A stretch of 64,000 nucleotides of DNA from Termitomyces sp. T153 (lineage: Eukaryota; Basidiomycota; Agaricomycetes; Agaricales; Lyophyllaceae), in NCBI GenBank assembly GCA_018296165.2, contig JACKQL020000017.1:806001-870000 (forward strand), in the 5' to 3' direction. Below are positions 21,763 to 32,759 of this stretch, one piece after another. The notes beneath the pieces were generated by a model. The model did not search any database. It had not been told where the DNA came from and worked only from the letters and a program-made list of their open reading frames with translations. A program made the translations under genes and the position numbers. Each line of letters starts with the position of its first letter. The first letter of the stretch is position 1.

Positions 21763-24700
21763 ATGTCAGCAAGGCAAAACAAGAAACAGCGCAAAGGACG
21801 CAATAATCCAAACAATCGGGAACGGACGGTCACTACTCTCACTGAGGACCCAAACTCGTCCTATCTCATCCCCCTCTCCAGCGAGGACCCACCAGGTGCT
21901 CTCATGTCGTCCCCGTTCTCTATCGCTTCATCTGCTGGCAATGGTCCTTCTTCGTCGGCCTATCAACCTCCAAGCAGCTACGAGGCCTATGGCTACACCG
22001 ATTTCTCATCGCAAGCGCAAGTCTTTCCTCAGCAAGCACAACAGCAGCCGCAGCAACAGCAAATGCCCCCGGCCCCATCGGTACCAGGCAAGAATGACCT
22101 TGAACGGCTGGAAAATCTCAAGAACATCATCAAAGCCAACCAACACGCCAGCTACCGCCCTATTGCACAGCCTGCAGCACTTGCTGCCCTCTATCTAGGT
22201 CCTATACCCACCCCGAAAGCACAATCGGAACAAGGCACGAATGGTTTGTCACAAGCTATCTCAGGCACTGGCTCTAGTCCTTCATCGCCAGTCGATCTCG
22301 GGCGACGCCCCCCTCGTCTTCAAAGCAAGGAATGGGAAAATCCAGCCCGAGGAAAGCCTACGATAACGAACGGCGGTCAGCCAACAAACAATGTGCTATT
22401 TGATTCAAGTCCCATCTCCGCTCATCTGCTGACCTCCTCTTCCTCCTTTTTATTTTCTACGCAGACTAACTCTCCAATTCAAAATTATGAGAGACGCTTC
22501 AACCAAGACACCAATGCTCTTTCTGCAGTCGACACGTCAAACCTTCAAGGCGGCGGCGCAAAAATAAACTCTGCGGGACCTCCTTCGGCTGGGCCAAAAT
22601 CGACTGACGTGCTCATGTCAGATACACAGTGTGATGGGCCTGGGCCTTCTCCGCGGTTCGAGTCTGGTGGTGCCCGCCCAATTCCTGGTAATACTGATCC
22701 AACACGTATGCCTGGTGAGACTGGATATGGCGGGCCTCGAGGACCTGGAAACACCGACAAAAGCTCTTTTGAAAACAAGGATGATCTGCGCACTCCTAGA
22801 GATGGTTCTTGGTCATTGAGAAACGGCCCTCCGCCCCCTGACGATCGACGCCGCGACCTTGACCGCCCGCCTCCATCACCCAGGTCCGCTCTGAACGGCA
22901 GCAATGGAGGCTCTGATACTCGTCCAAATTCTAATGACCGTCCACTCATTTCCAGAGATCCTCTCACTAGGGAAGACAAGTTTTATGACCGAGACAGAGA
23001 GCGTGGGAGCGAGCGTTATGAACGCGATCGCAGAGACTGGGACAGAGACAGACGTTCTTATGAGAGGTTCCGTCCCCCACCTGATGTTATCCGGCGCCCA
23101 CCTCCAGAACAGAGACACTATGAACCCGATTATAGCGATCGTGGCCCTCGTCGGTACGACATCGTGAAAGAAGAGCCCGTCTCTGACTCTCGTCGACTTG
23201 CGGATCTCCGCAGGCCACCCTCCCCCATGGTTGTGCGACCCGAGGATGATCGTCTTTCTTTGTCTGCAAGATTGCTTCCGTCAAGCGGCGATCCCCGTGC
23301 TCCTCCTGTTGATGTAACTCGTCCTCCTCATGCAGACTCGAGAGCTCCTATCTCCTCTCAGCGGGCTCCGTCTCCAGATAATCGGCCTGTACGGGGAGCT
23401 TCTCTCGATGACAGACATGTAAAAGCTGCTGCTGTTTCAGAAGAGCGCCGCGGTGCTCCAGCTCCGCCCGATGTCCGTGCTCCTCCAAGTTCTGTTCGGC
23501 CTGCAGACCTTCCAGTTGCCTCTCGGCCTGCTGATGTCCGTGAACGTGAGCGTGATGTTCCTCTAACAGCTGTAGATTCCTCTCGCCCTCCAATCTCTTT
23601 GGAAGAACGGATCAGCCGCCCTTCGTTGCAGGAACGTATTAGTAATGCTCAACCTGAACATCTGAGTCAACCACCACTACCTCCTGCAAGTCGACCTGAA
23701 CCTAGTCGCCCACTTGAAGAGCGTCTGTCTGCCATACCTGTATCTGCTGATTCCAGAGAACAAAGACCACGTATCCCGGACCGAGCTGAGCGTGTGCCTC
23801 CGCCTCTGCCTCCAAGTCGACCACCTCAACTAGTAGACGATCGGGTTGCTTGTCGGCCACCACCACCGCCTGTCCCGGCTCAGGATGATCGTCGAATCGA
23901 TGACCGTTCGGGACGTTACACTAGTGGAATTAGTTCTGCAGGAGACCGATCTACTTACCCTGCTCCGGTCCGGGATGATCCTCACTCAGTCAACAAAGGT
24001 TTACCTTCTCCTCGTTCTGGTGCGCGTGACTATCGACCTCCTCCGAGGCCTATATCTCGTGAACGTTCCGCGACCTCGTATCGCTCTGATGACAGAAATT
24101 ATATCACTGATGATAGACGGACTGACGCCATGGATGTAGACACGCCTTCGCGGTATAATGACTCCCGTCCTATCCCCTATAATAGACCTTTCTCACCGCC
24201 TTCCGCGGCTGATTTGGCTCGTGACCGTGCTCGAGCAGCTCAGTATCCGCCTTCCCCGAGTCGGCTACCTCCACCTCATGACACACATTCGTATGATGAC
24301 GATAGGAGGTACCCGCCGAGCAGGGATTGGGCTCCGCCGTACCAGTCCTCGTATAGCGATCGAAGAAGGGAATGGAGCGCTGCGGATGAAGAGTATTACA
24401 AATCAAGACAGTGGGACCGCAACGCGCCACCGCCGCCTGTAGCATCTGCATCAGACAGGGATAGGTATGAACGTGAGCCGCCTCCTCCTGTCACAAGGAA
24501 CAACGGCTGGGAGACGAGAGACGAGAGGGAAAGGAGAGATTACCCACCGCCAAGAGCGCCCTCACCTTCACGCCCGTATGATGGGCCCGCGAGGTCCCTT
24601 GGCTCACGTTTGACAGATGCTTATAATTCGCCTGCCCCAGGAGGAACATCAGGTGACCGCCCGTATGCGTCCCGCGATGCAGTCCCACCGTTCAGCCGAG

Positions 24701-25152
24701 TGCGCCAGCGCAGTCTCAGTCCTGTTCGTCGGCCTGGGGGACCTGTGATTGACGATAACCGACCACCTGTTAAACGATCCCGAGAAGACGGGTATGCAGC
24801 GGGGGAGTATTACCCTCCGTCGACTGCGCCGAGCGCGAGGGATCCAGGTGCGCCGCTTCGTAGGCAGGACAATTACCCTCTCTTGACCAGAGCTGCGAGC
24901 CCACCCGCACCATCTGGTGGAGGGAGTGCATATTTTGATAACCGCGTCCCTCCGCTGCCGTCTTCTGGTGTGGCTAGTGGGTCTGATAGGGATTATCCTC
25001 CCAGGGAGTATCCTGTGCAGTCGTACGAGAGGCAGAGGTCACCGCCAAGGGGTGCTGTGTATTCCAGAGGAGGGTATGCTCGTGATACGAGGGATGACCG
25101 CAGGTATCCGCCGCCGCCGCCTCCATCTACGGTTCCTCTCCGACGGCCGTGA
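21763..25152 (+). CDS. Large disordered Arg/Asp/Pro-rich protein, probably nuclear
   Basis: The frame is open for 1,129 codons. A likely 72-base intron inside it (22393-22464: GTG donor, CTGAC branch-like site, long pyrimidine tract, ACGCAG) has a length divisible by three, so spliced and unspliced forms differ by 24 residues. The spliced protein would have 1,105. The start is basic and Asn-rich (QNKKQRKGRNN), followed by a Gln-rich stretch. A possible short helix follows (ERLENLKNIIKAN, about residue 113). Then come about 800 residues of DR/RD, PPP and SR-type low complexity with RERD and DRDR runs, and an NLS-like VKRSRED near residue 1005. This resembles RNA-processing scaffold proteins in composition only. 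No globular domain is recognised. Confidence 0.8.
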   Translation: MSARQNKKQRKGRNNPNNRERTVTTLTEDPNSSYLIPLSSEDPPGALMSSPFSIASSAGNGPSSSAYQPPSSYEAYGYTDFSSQAQVFPQQAQQQPQQQQMPPAPSVPGKNDLERLENLKNIIKANQHASYRPIAQPAALAALYLGPIPTPKAQSEQGTNGLSQAISGTGSSPSSPVDLGRRPPRLQSKEWENPARGKPTITNGGQPTNNVLFDSSPISAHLLTSSSSFLFSTQTNSPIQNYERRFNQDTNALSAVDTSNLQGGGAKINSAGPPSAGPKSTDVLMSDTQCDGPGPSPRFESGGARPIPGNTDPTRMPGETGYGGPRGPGNTDKSSFENKDDLRTPRDGSWSLRNGPPPPDDRRRDLDRPPPSPRSALNGSNGGSDTRPNSNDRPLISRDPLTREDKFYDRDRERGSERYERDRRDWDRDRRSYERFRPPPDVIRRPPPEQRHYEPDYSDRGPRRYDIVKEEPVSDSRRLADLRRPPSPMVVRPEDDRLSLSARLLPSSGDPRAPPVDVTRPPHADSRAPISSQRAPSPDNRPVRGASLDDRHVKAAAVSEERRGAPAPPDVRAPPSSVRPADLPVASRPADVRERERDVPLTAVDSSRPPISLEERISRPSLQERISNAQPEHLSQPPLPPASRPEPSRPLEERLSAIPVSADSREQRPRIPDRAERVPPPLPPSRPPQLVDDRVACRPPPPPVPAQDDRRIDDRSGRYTSGISSAGDRSTYPAPVRDDPHSVNKGLPSPRSGARDYRPPPRPISRERSATSYRSDDRNYITDDRRTDAMDVDTPSRYNDSRPIPYNRPFSPPSAADLARDRARAAQYPPSPSRLPPPHDTHSYDDDRRYPPSRDWAPPYQSSYSDRRREWSAADEEYYKSRQWDRNAPPPPVASASDRDRYEREPPPPVTRNNGWETRDERERRDYPPPRAPSPSRPYDGPARSLGSRLTDAYNSPAPGGTSGDRPYASRDAVPPFSRVRQRSLSPVRRPGGPVIDDNRPPVKRSREDGYAAGEYYPPSTAPSARDPGAPLRRQDNYPLLTRAASPPAPSGGGSAYFDNRVPPLPSSGVASGSDRDYPPREYPVQSYERQRSPPRGAVYSRGGYARDTRDDRRYPPPPPPSTVPLRRP
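22393..22464 (+). other. Probable in-frame 72-nt intron
   Basis: The donor GTGCTA is weak, but a CTGAC branch-like site, a TCCTCTTCCTCC-type tract and a TACGCAG acceptor are good. Protein composition changes here to hydrophobic Ser/Leu/Phe, unlike its surroundings, and returns to normal after the acceptor. Confidence 0.6.
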
Positions 25153-25900
25153 AAAAACTTCGAGCGTCGTGAGTTATGGTTAAGCTACGAGAAAATTTGA
25201 ACTCACTATTTCTTGAAAGTGCTTTTCTACAAAAATAAGTCATACAATGGCTGGACTATCTTATACTATCTTGTTTTCGGTATCTTGAGACGATCTATCT
25301 ATACTGGAGGTCTCTATTATGGAACGAAGTTTCCGAGTAACAAGGATTTTTCATGTGGTTTGGCTATGTGTTCACCCTATAGTTTGAATGTATCCAAGGA
25401 TGTTCATATATGTTGACGGCTATGTTTGCGGAATTGCAAGACTATTTGTATATATCCTTCATTCTCCAGTCATTCAACATTAAATTTTTCTGGTGGTATT
25501 TAGGTCATCTTCTGGTGCTAACTCGGTCGCCTCAGGGTATTTCAAATTTGTTACATGGTCACCGTCCGTAATCCTGGTGACGAACATTCACAGCAGTCCG
25601 ATATTCACAGCAATCCGACAAGTCAACAACTGAACGCTCCGACTCAGCATCATTTGTTTTCTGCTACCAGCTCACCCTTAAGCGCTACGTGCAAGCTGCA
25701 GGATGTAAGAGAGTTTATTTATCAGGTGACACAAACAAAGCCATTCCCTTTGTTTTGTATTTGTCTCTTGGTTCCTCTCTCCCATTAGTTCAAAAACTTC
25801 GATGATATTCAATAAGGACATAACATGATAACCAGATGATGAGGGTGTTGGCATTATATCCTCCTTATTTCTATGTGTCACAAGTTAATATTAACTTATG
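25153..25900. other. 3' flank of the disordered-protein gene
   Basis: AT-rich flank with no convincing gene. CpGs are still present up to about 25.7 kb and become rare afterwards, marking the start of the repeat block. Confidence 0.4.
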
Positions 25901-27441
25901 ATACACATGTTAGTGAGTCGGATACATGTTAATCATAAAGAAAGAAAGTCTGTGCATACCTGTGGAGAGCACAATGTGTTCTGTCAATATTTCTCTTGCT
26001 TGTACTTCTGAATGTACAAGTTTTCACACAAAATACAATCATAATGGATAGGTAAGAGACACAGAGCTATACCTTCATAATAGGGTCTAAGATTAATATA
26101 AGAAAGATAACCTACTGTTGTGTTGGCTTCAAAATATGAAATCCTATTAAGGAAATGACAACCTGGATAAGCTGCTGATGGAAACAAAGAAAGTCCCCTC
26201 CAACATCACAATTTGGTTAACTCTTGCATAAATTGCCAACATGAAGTTAACCCAACTGACCCAGATGGCTGGTGGAATTGACCCCTGTGGTAGGCAGTAT
26301 GTCTTGCAGTGCAAGAATTTACCCCCATTTCCTTGGGCTGGTATGCCCACCTGAATTCTGACATGGTTGCCACCTATTTGCCTCAGATTCTTTTGGGATT
26401 TGCTTACTTCTTTTCTATAGACTGTGCCTATTTAACAAATCTGTAAGGGGACAAGCATTCCATGGATAAACCCAATGGAAGGCAAGCAGACACAAGTGAC
26501 AGGCAAGAGTCAAAGGAGCACAGAGCAGCTAAGAGTCAGGCAAGGGGCAAGCATAGTGAGCCAAATGTGAGTAACAACACTGGAGCTCTTACAGTTGGAT
26601 CAATGGATAGGCCAGGAGAACACTGCTATTGTTTGGTCAGAGGATATTCTATCCTGCTGACTGGCTTATATACTACATCTGTGGCTATGCTATGACTAAT
26701 GCTATATGTGTGGTAAGTGGCCTGGGTATGCTAAGCAGTAATTACTAACAATATGTCAAAAGGAGAAATAGTGTCTGATGACTACAAAGGGCTGACTAAT
26801 GCTGACAGGAGGGTGCAGGGTTTGGTGGCTGGTCAATCAGATGTGCTAGAGATGATGCTACACCTATGACTAAGGCTGGATAGAGACAAAATCTAGCTTA
26901 TGTTTTTGTCCTTTCCATGACCAATTCAGACTTGGATGCTACACAGCCTTGCTTGAGTTATGGAGGAATGCATCACAAAGTTGCCACCTCAAATTAAGCC
27001 TTGGTTTTGGTGATAACCTGGCTGGGTGTATGGTGCAGTTCACTTATGGGCCACCAAAGTGTAACAAATAATATAGCTCATTTAAATTATAATATTTTTC
27101 TTTTTAATAGTTAGAATAAAACCCCAAGACAGATTTTCACTTGCTTCAAAATTGGAGATATATTTTTTTGGTCACTCAAAATTGGTGCCATCAATTATGT
27201 AACCCAGATCACTACTATAAGAGGAAATTATTCCATGCATCAAAAGTCTGTGCAATGTCTCAGGAATGCATTAATGGTATTTATATTTTGTAGAGCTGAA
27301 TTCCTGAGTTCCAAGACCTTTCCTGTATGCATCCATCCATCTGTGCACTTGGTGTTCCCATTTTAGAATTGTCAAGACTGGAACAAATTCAAGAGCAGCT
27401 GGCATATTCTTCTTCAGAGTGTCAAAAGTCATGTCACATTG
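25901..27441. mobile_element. CpG-depleted unassigned repeat DNA
   Basis: Almost no CpG and no long open frame. Composition matches the retroelements to the right. No conserved protein motif or terminal repeat was found. Confidence 0.4.
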
Positions 27442-27446
27442 CTTCC

Positions 27447-28217
27447 TGTCATGACCCTTCATGGCCCCATCTACCCCTCCCCCCCTTTGACTTACTTCTC
27501 CTGAACCACTTGATCACCTGACTCCACCATCAAAACTGTCATCAGATCCTGCCATCAACCCATTTAGTTTGACCCCTCATGTAAGGTGGAAACTCCAAAC
27601 TCACTCTGTAGAACCCCTGGACCTGTTTTGCACCTGCCCAAGACCCCTGGCAGCACCACCAAGCCTTGTTTTAGCACCACTGCCCTGCTCCTGGTCTCAG
27701 AACACACTCTAGACCACAGAGCTACATCCTGTATTGCCATCCCACACCCTGAACCACTCCAAGACCCAAACACCTCCCTATAAATACAGCACCACCATAG
27801 CCAGTATGCTAGTCTCAATATTGCCTTTTGCCTATGTACATTTCCCAGCCTCTAGTTTCCTGGCATTATCTGTTTCCTAGCCTTGTCTGTTTCCTAGCAC
27901 TTTATCTCTACTAACTCTGCTACTCCAAATCATGATCTATTTGTTGATCCTAATCTCCAATAAAACTTTGGCTCAATTTCTAAGTTCTCCAACCTCAATC
28001 AACCTCTATACTTGCTGTTCCTGAACTTCTGGATTGTCCATTTGACCTCCATCCTACTCCAATAATCTCATTCTTGCCACCTCCAAAGTTCTGGATTGTC
28101 TGTTTGACCCCCATCCAACTCTGACCCTCTGTAAGTTATCTTAGTCATCATAGTTCTCCAACTAGTGAATTGCTTGCTCTACAGTGGGAGAGCCCCTCAG
28201 GTCAGCTGGACCTAACA
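27447..28217 (+). mobile_element. Solo LTR, family B (771 bp)
   Basis: It starts TGTCATGACC and ends GACCTAACA, and is flanked by the 5-bp duplication CTTCC (27442-27446 and 28218-28222). TATAAATA at 27779 is followed 32 bases later by AGTCTCAATATT at 27811, the likely transcript start region. It is related at both ends to LTR A. Confidence 0.85.
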
Positions 28218-28228
28218 CTTCCACAGAT

Positions 28229-28607
28229 TGTTAGAACTCTGACTTGAACACCTGATAGATAATAGTAAATGTATGATTCCTATCAGGTGCATCAATAATG
28301 TAAAAGTAATGTGAACAGAAGTGTCAACTCACCCTCAGTCTTGTATAATAAACTGAGGGTATTGTGTTGTACATGTCTGTATATATGTATGTATGTTCAA
28401 TAGAAAAGGGTTGTAACAGACAATGAGAGAATGAGGAACAATGAGACAATGGAAGTGTGAAATGGGGGTGTGATAAGTGACAGTGTGAGCAGTGTTTTTG
28501 GTGGCCCACCAGAAGGTCCTAACAATCCCCCTCACAAGAAACTTGTTTCCCTTGCATGAGATCATGACACCAATCATAGGCCTAGCAAGTAGCAGAGCCA
28601 GGTAAAC
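28229..28607 (-). mobile_element. Copia-type 3' LTR (28229-28524) and adjoining 3' end of the element
   Basis: The minus-strand LTR runs TGTTAGGACC...TTCTAACA. Directly outside it is a polypurine tract (minus-strand GAGGGGGAT). The last codons of the element read MISCKGNKFLVRG. The matching RNase H part of what is probably the same element reappears at 39,490 after the nested insertions, which supports a Copia element split by LTR A. Confidence 0.65.
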
Positions 28608-29237
28608 TGTCACAACCCACTCCCAGACCTCTGGGCCTCTCCTCCTTCAACCCTGCCTCCCCAGAGTACCCACCAATGCCCCCTTGACCTTTGTTCACCC
28701 ATGGCACCTGCCCTGGCTAACTCCAATGCTTTCCCAGCAAATCCAAACAGCCTCCTGGCAAACCCTGATGTGTTTCCTACAGGCCTCAACACTTTCTCTT
28801 CCTCCCCTGAGCCCCATGGAGCTCCTTAACACTGTTCCTGATCCCAGCATACATCACCAACTTGTCACCATGGCTTACCTGACCAGGTCCAGAATGTTAC
28901 AATGACTCCTGGGCAGCCCACATTTCCATCAGATCCCATCAGTATATCACCATGGCCTGCCAACTGATCATAACTGATACCTGTCAACTCTGCACAGCCC
29001 TAATGAGCCCCACCACCAGACCTGCTATCCCCATAGGAGTTCCAGTAGCTAGTATATAAGTCATAGAGTAGCATCCAATACAGTAGTCTTGATATTGCTT
29101 TACTTGGTTACCTGTGTAGTTACTTGTTTCTTGTTACATTTGTCTCTGTTACATGTCCTTGTCTTGTCTCTATTTTCTATTTCTAGTCTTGTGTTTCAAT
29201 TTATCATTCTTGTCTCTGTCTTGTCTCAACTCTGTCC

Positions 29238-29844
29238 TGTCAGGTTCCACTAACTACAGGGGCTCAGCTACACTGGGCAAGTCCTTACTAGGTGGATGCA
29301 ATGTCCTGCACTTATAACCTAGCACTCCAGAGTTTGCACAGAGTGTAGGGACTTGCAAGGGGAAGCTAAGGGGAGTGATCTAAGCAAGTCTGGAGTGGTC
29401 CGGGAAAGTCTAAGACCAAGTATATTAGACATTGGGCTTAGGTGGCATCAGGAACAAGTTCATAAGCATGCAAATAGACTGCGGGCAAATGGAGGCTTTG
29501 CTAGTGATGAGGGCAGAGCTGAAGTTTGATGGGGGATCAATTAAGACTTGATGGGTTCTGGGGCTGAGCAAAGAGCAAGATCCAGAGTTGTCATAGGAAT
29601 GTTTGGGGTTCATAGTGTGTGTGCAGAGTTTGTACTGACATCAGGATGGAAAGAACTTAGAGAAACAAAGAAAATAGAGACAATCAAGATGAGATGGAGA
29701 TGAGGCAAGATGGGACAGAGAAAAGAATAGGTTCAAGACTAAAAATAAAAACAGAGACAGAAGGAAACATGAGACACAAGTAACTAGTTAATGCAATATT
29801 AAGACTAGAGTATGAGGAGCTACTCTATGACTTATATACTGACT
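29238..29844 (-). repeat. 3' LTR of the full-length element, truncated
   Basis: It matches the outer 607 bases of the 5' LTR up to CTTATATACTGACT and then changes to unrelated sequence at 29845. The missing part, about 440 bases of LTR plus the polypurine tract, was probably lost in one internal deletion. Confidence 0.8.
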
Positions 29845-30877
29845 TGGAAGGGCAGAGTGTTAGGGCAGAGTTCTGGAGTAGGGGAGGGGGTAGCACAGGG
29901 CAGCCTCCAATGAAGGTCAGGCCCCCACAGAGTGGACAGAGGGAGGGGGTCCCCATGGCACATGACAAGAGTAAGTGGAGGACATCCTCCTCACTGGAGG
30001 CAGGGCCAAGTAAGTGGGTGCAAGGGGAGCAGGCAATGGTAGGCCTCCTAGGTCCTGCAGTGTATTCTCTGACATCTGGGGCTCTAGTTGGGCAGTCTAT
30101 GGGGGAGTCATTGTTGGTTGCTGAGGCCTTTTTGTGGCATCAGGTGAAGGGCTTAGAGCAGTTGCTGGCCATCTGTGAGGAGGAGGTCTGCAGGATTGGG
30201 GAGGACCAAGATGCAATGTGGAGGGAGCAGGACAAGGTGTGGGGGGACAGGGATACAGCATGGAGGGACAAGGATGTGGCTGTGGAGACAGCCATGGAGC
30301 AGCTGGCCCAACTGCAGGAGATGCAGGCTCATTTGAGGCAGAGAGAGGCACAGGCAGAGGTGGCCGCACAGTGGCTGAAGGAGGCAGAGGTGTGGGGGGC
30401 TCAGGGAGGGGGGCCTAGCATAGAGGTGCCCAGGGTAATGGCAGAGAGGGCATGGAGGCAGGAGGAGTGGCTCACTAATGAGGCAGCCTTAGGATGGCAG
30501 GGGGTGCTTTGTGAGCCTTTTTCTTTCTTTGTTCTCCTTCCCACTGGGCTGACCCTGCTTCAGCAGACTAGGCCAAGGAGCACTACATCCTCCTCAATAG
30601 AGCATTGGCAGTGCTGGGGTCCATCCATGATGGGCTGGTGAGAATGCCTGAAGACCTTCTACCGGAGCTGGAGCAAAGAGTTATGCAGATGGAGCATCTG
30701 CTGGCAGGGCATCAGCAGAGAGTGATGGCAGACCCCAGAGCATGGTGGAAGGTGGTGACAGATGTGGGGGAACCTCTCCTGGGACATCCCAATGTTTTGG
30801 CAATAGTGGTGACACAGCTGGAGGTGGACATGGTAAGAAGAATAGCAGAGGTAGAACCAGAGGGGGAGGAGGAGTAG
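29845..30877 (+). pseudogene. Antisense coiled-coil ORF inside the chromovirus
   Basis: The frame is open on the plus strand, opposite to pol, for about 265 codons from the deletion junction. It then shifts frame near 30,560 and continues to a stop at 30877, with an acidic end (EPEGEEE). The middle is rich in Glu, Gln and Ala with heptad-like spacing (EQLAQLQEMQAHLRQREAQA), which predicts coiled coil. The second part contains LLPELEQRVMQMEHLLAGHQQRV cut short here as MEHLLAGHQQ. It lies between chromodomain and 3' LTR. The N-terminus was lost in the deletion. A comparable antisense region exists in the family B element at 43.6-45.4 kb. Function unknown. Confidence 0.55.
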
Positions 30878-31159
30878 GGGATTTTCTTGGCCTTGTTTTC
30901 TTGTGCTCCAGGCCTGCTCATACTCTTGTAATATTATATAATATTGTATATACCACCATTTTTGGACATCCTGCCTAGGTGATTGAACTTATTTCAGTTT
31001 TAAGTGAGGGAGTGGTAAATAAAATATGTAGAGGTTACTCATAGGACTTGAATCCCTAGTAAATCCAGAGGTGGGGGTTATGCCCACTAATGCCATTTGT
31101 GTCTATTAGTTCCAGGGGTCCTGGGACTTGATGGAGTGCTGTTAATGGAAGTCCTGGAG

Positions 31160-32623
31160 CTTGCTGGGGGCTCTGTTGAGGTTTTTTCAGGGTTCCCAAG
31201 TGTTGTCCTCAGGTTCATAGTCCTTCCAGTAGATTAAGTACTGGGGTTGGCCACAGACTATGTGGGAGTCAAGGATTTAGTTGACCTTGTAGTGGTACTC
31301 ATCCTTGACTTCAACAGGGGGCAGTCAACTGAGGCATTGCTCAGAGAAGAGGTCTGGAGCATGTTTTTTAAAGAGGGAGATGTGGAATACTGGGTAGAGG
31401 CCCTTCAAGCCTGGGGGCAGATTGAGCTTGTAGGCATGTGTGAAGACCTTTGAGAGGACTTTGAAGGGGCTGAGGCATTTATGGTCAAGTTTGATGGAGG
31501 GCCTCTGAGTCTTGAGGTTGCATTGATCAAGCCAAACCAGAGTGCCAGGGGGCCAGTTGGGGGTAGGATCACATTGGGTATTGGCATGTTTGGAGTAGGC
31601 TTGATTGATGGTGCTGATTTTGTCCCAGAAGAACTGGTGGAGGAATTGGAGGTCCTTAGTGACTTTGTGGGTGACATGAGAAGAGACATCTTTGAGGGAT
31701 AGCATGAGTCGGGGGTTGTAGCCCTTGTTGGCATAGAAGAGGGAGACTCTGGTGGTGGAGTGGGGCATGTTGTTGTAAGTAAACTTAGTGAGGGGAAGTT
31801 CTTTGCACCAGTCATTCTGTGAATAGTTAACATAGAGGCAGAGATACTGTTCCAACATCTGTTTTACTCTCTCCATCTGTCCATAGGTCTCCAGGTGGTA
31901 GGCGGTGGAGAGATTTGTTTTTATTTCAAGTGCCTTGCATAGTGATTGCTAAAAATGAGAGACAAATAGAGGTCTGCAGTCAGAGACAATATTGTCCAGA
32001 AGTCCATGCTTGAAGAATACATGTTTGAGGAATAGTTTGGCAAACTCTGGAGCATTGTTAGTGGTGTAGCAGGGGATGAAGAGGGCTTGCTTGGTGAGGC
32101 AGCAGACAACAACAAGAATTGAGTTGAAACCTTTGGAGTCAGAGAGTTTAACAATATGATCCATTGAGATCAAGGACCAGAGGTGCTGACTGACAGGGAG
32201 AGGCTTCAGGAGTCCATATGGGCAGTAGCAGGGTACCTTGGCCCAGAGGCAAGGTTTGCAGGCTCTGACATATTGCATGATGTCCTTCTTCATTCTTGGC
32301 CAAAAGTAAGTCCAGGAGATAAGCTGAAGAGTCTTACAAATTCCTAGGTGCCCATGGAGCTTGTGGTTGTGGTGTTGCCAGAGTATGTTGAAGCAAATGG
32401 ACTTGTAGTCTGGAGTGTAAATTTGTCCACTCTGGAGCTGGAGCAGGAGGCAGTGGTCCAGAGACAGCATGAAGGGGCCTTTGGTGTTCAACTCATTGGC
32501 AGAGTTGTTGTGGGGGTCATGTTGGGTGAAGAAGGAGTCTGAGGGTGAGTTTCTGATTTGGTGGAGGATTCCTTCCTTATTTAAAATCAGCATAGCATGT
32601 AGATGTTCAGAGGGGATTACCAC
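31160..32623 (-). pseudogene. Integrase with C-terminal chromodomain (LTR A element)
   Basis: The zinc-binding HHCC part is visible (HGHLGICKTL and ACKPCLW, near 32,350-32,250). The DDE core shows the first Asp in SMDHIVKLSDSKGF, the second in IVSDCRPLF and the Glu in GQMERVKQMLEQ. The chromodomain, 31,300-31,170, reads YLIYWKDYEPEDNTWEP with a stop on either side of it. The frame is interrupted several times, in codons that fit CAA-to-TAA and CGA-to-TGA changes. Confidence 0.85.
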
Positions 32624-32759
32624 TCAATGGTTGAATGCATTCTGCTTGGCCTCAAATGACTTTTTTGGGTACATGTCAGATCTCCAAGTGAGGGCATTGG
32701 GTTTTGTGCTGAGTCATCTGGGGTGATAGTGGATAGTGAAGTCATACTCTAAGAGGGTT

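Noticed and set aside
22545..24688. Several frames of 60-145 codons on both strands within the disordered-protein gene
   Set aside because: All are overlapped by one 1,129-codon frame; none has splice sites or motifs of its own.
29845..30877. Host gene unrelated to the retrotransposon
   Set aside because: It lies between the target duplications of the full-length element, and a similar region occupies the same slot in another chromovirus; capture by the element remains possible.
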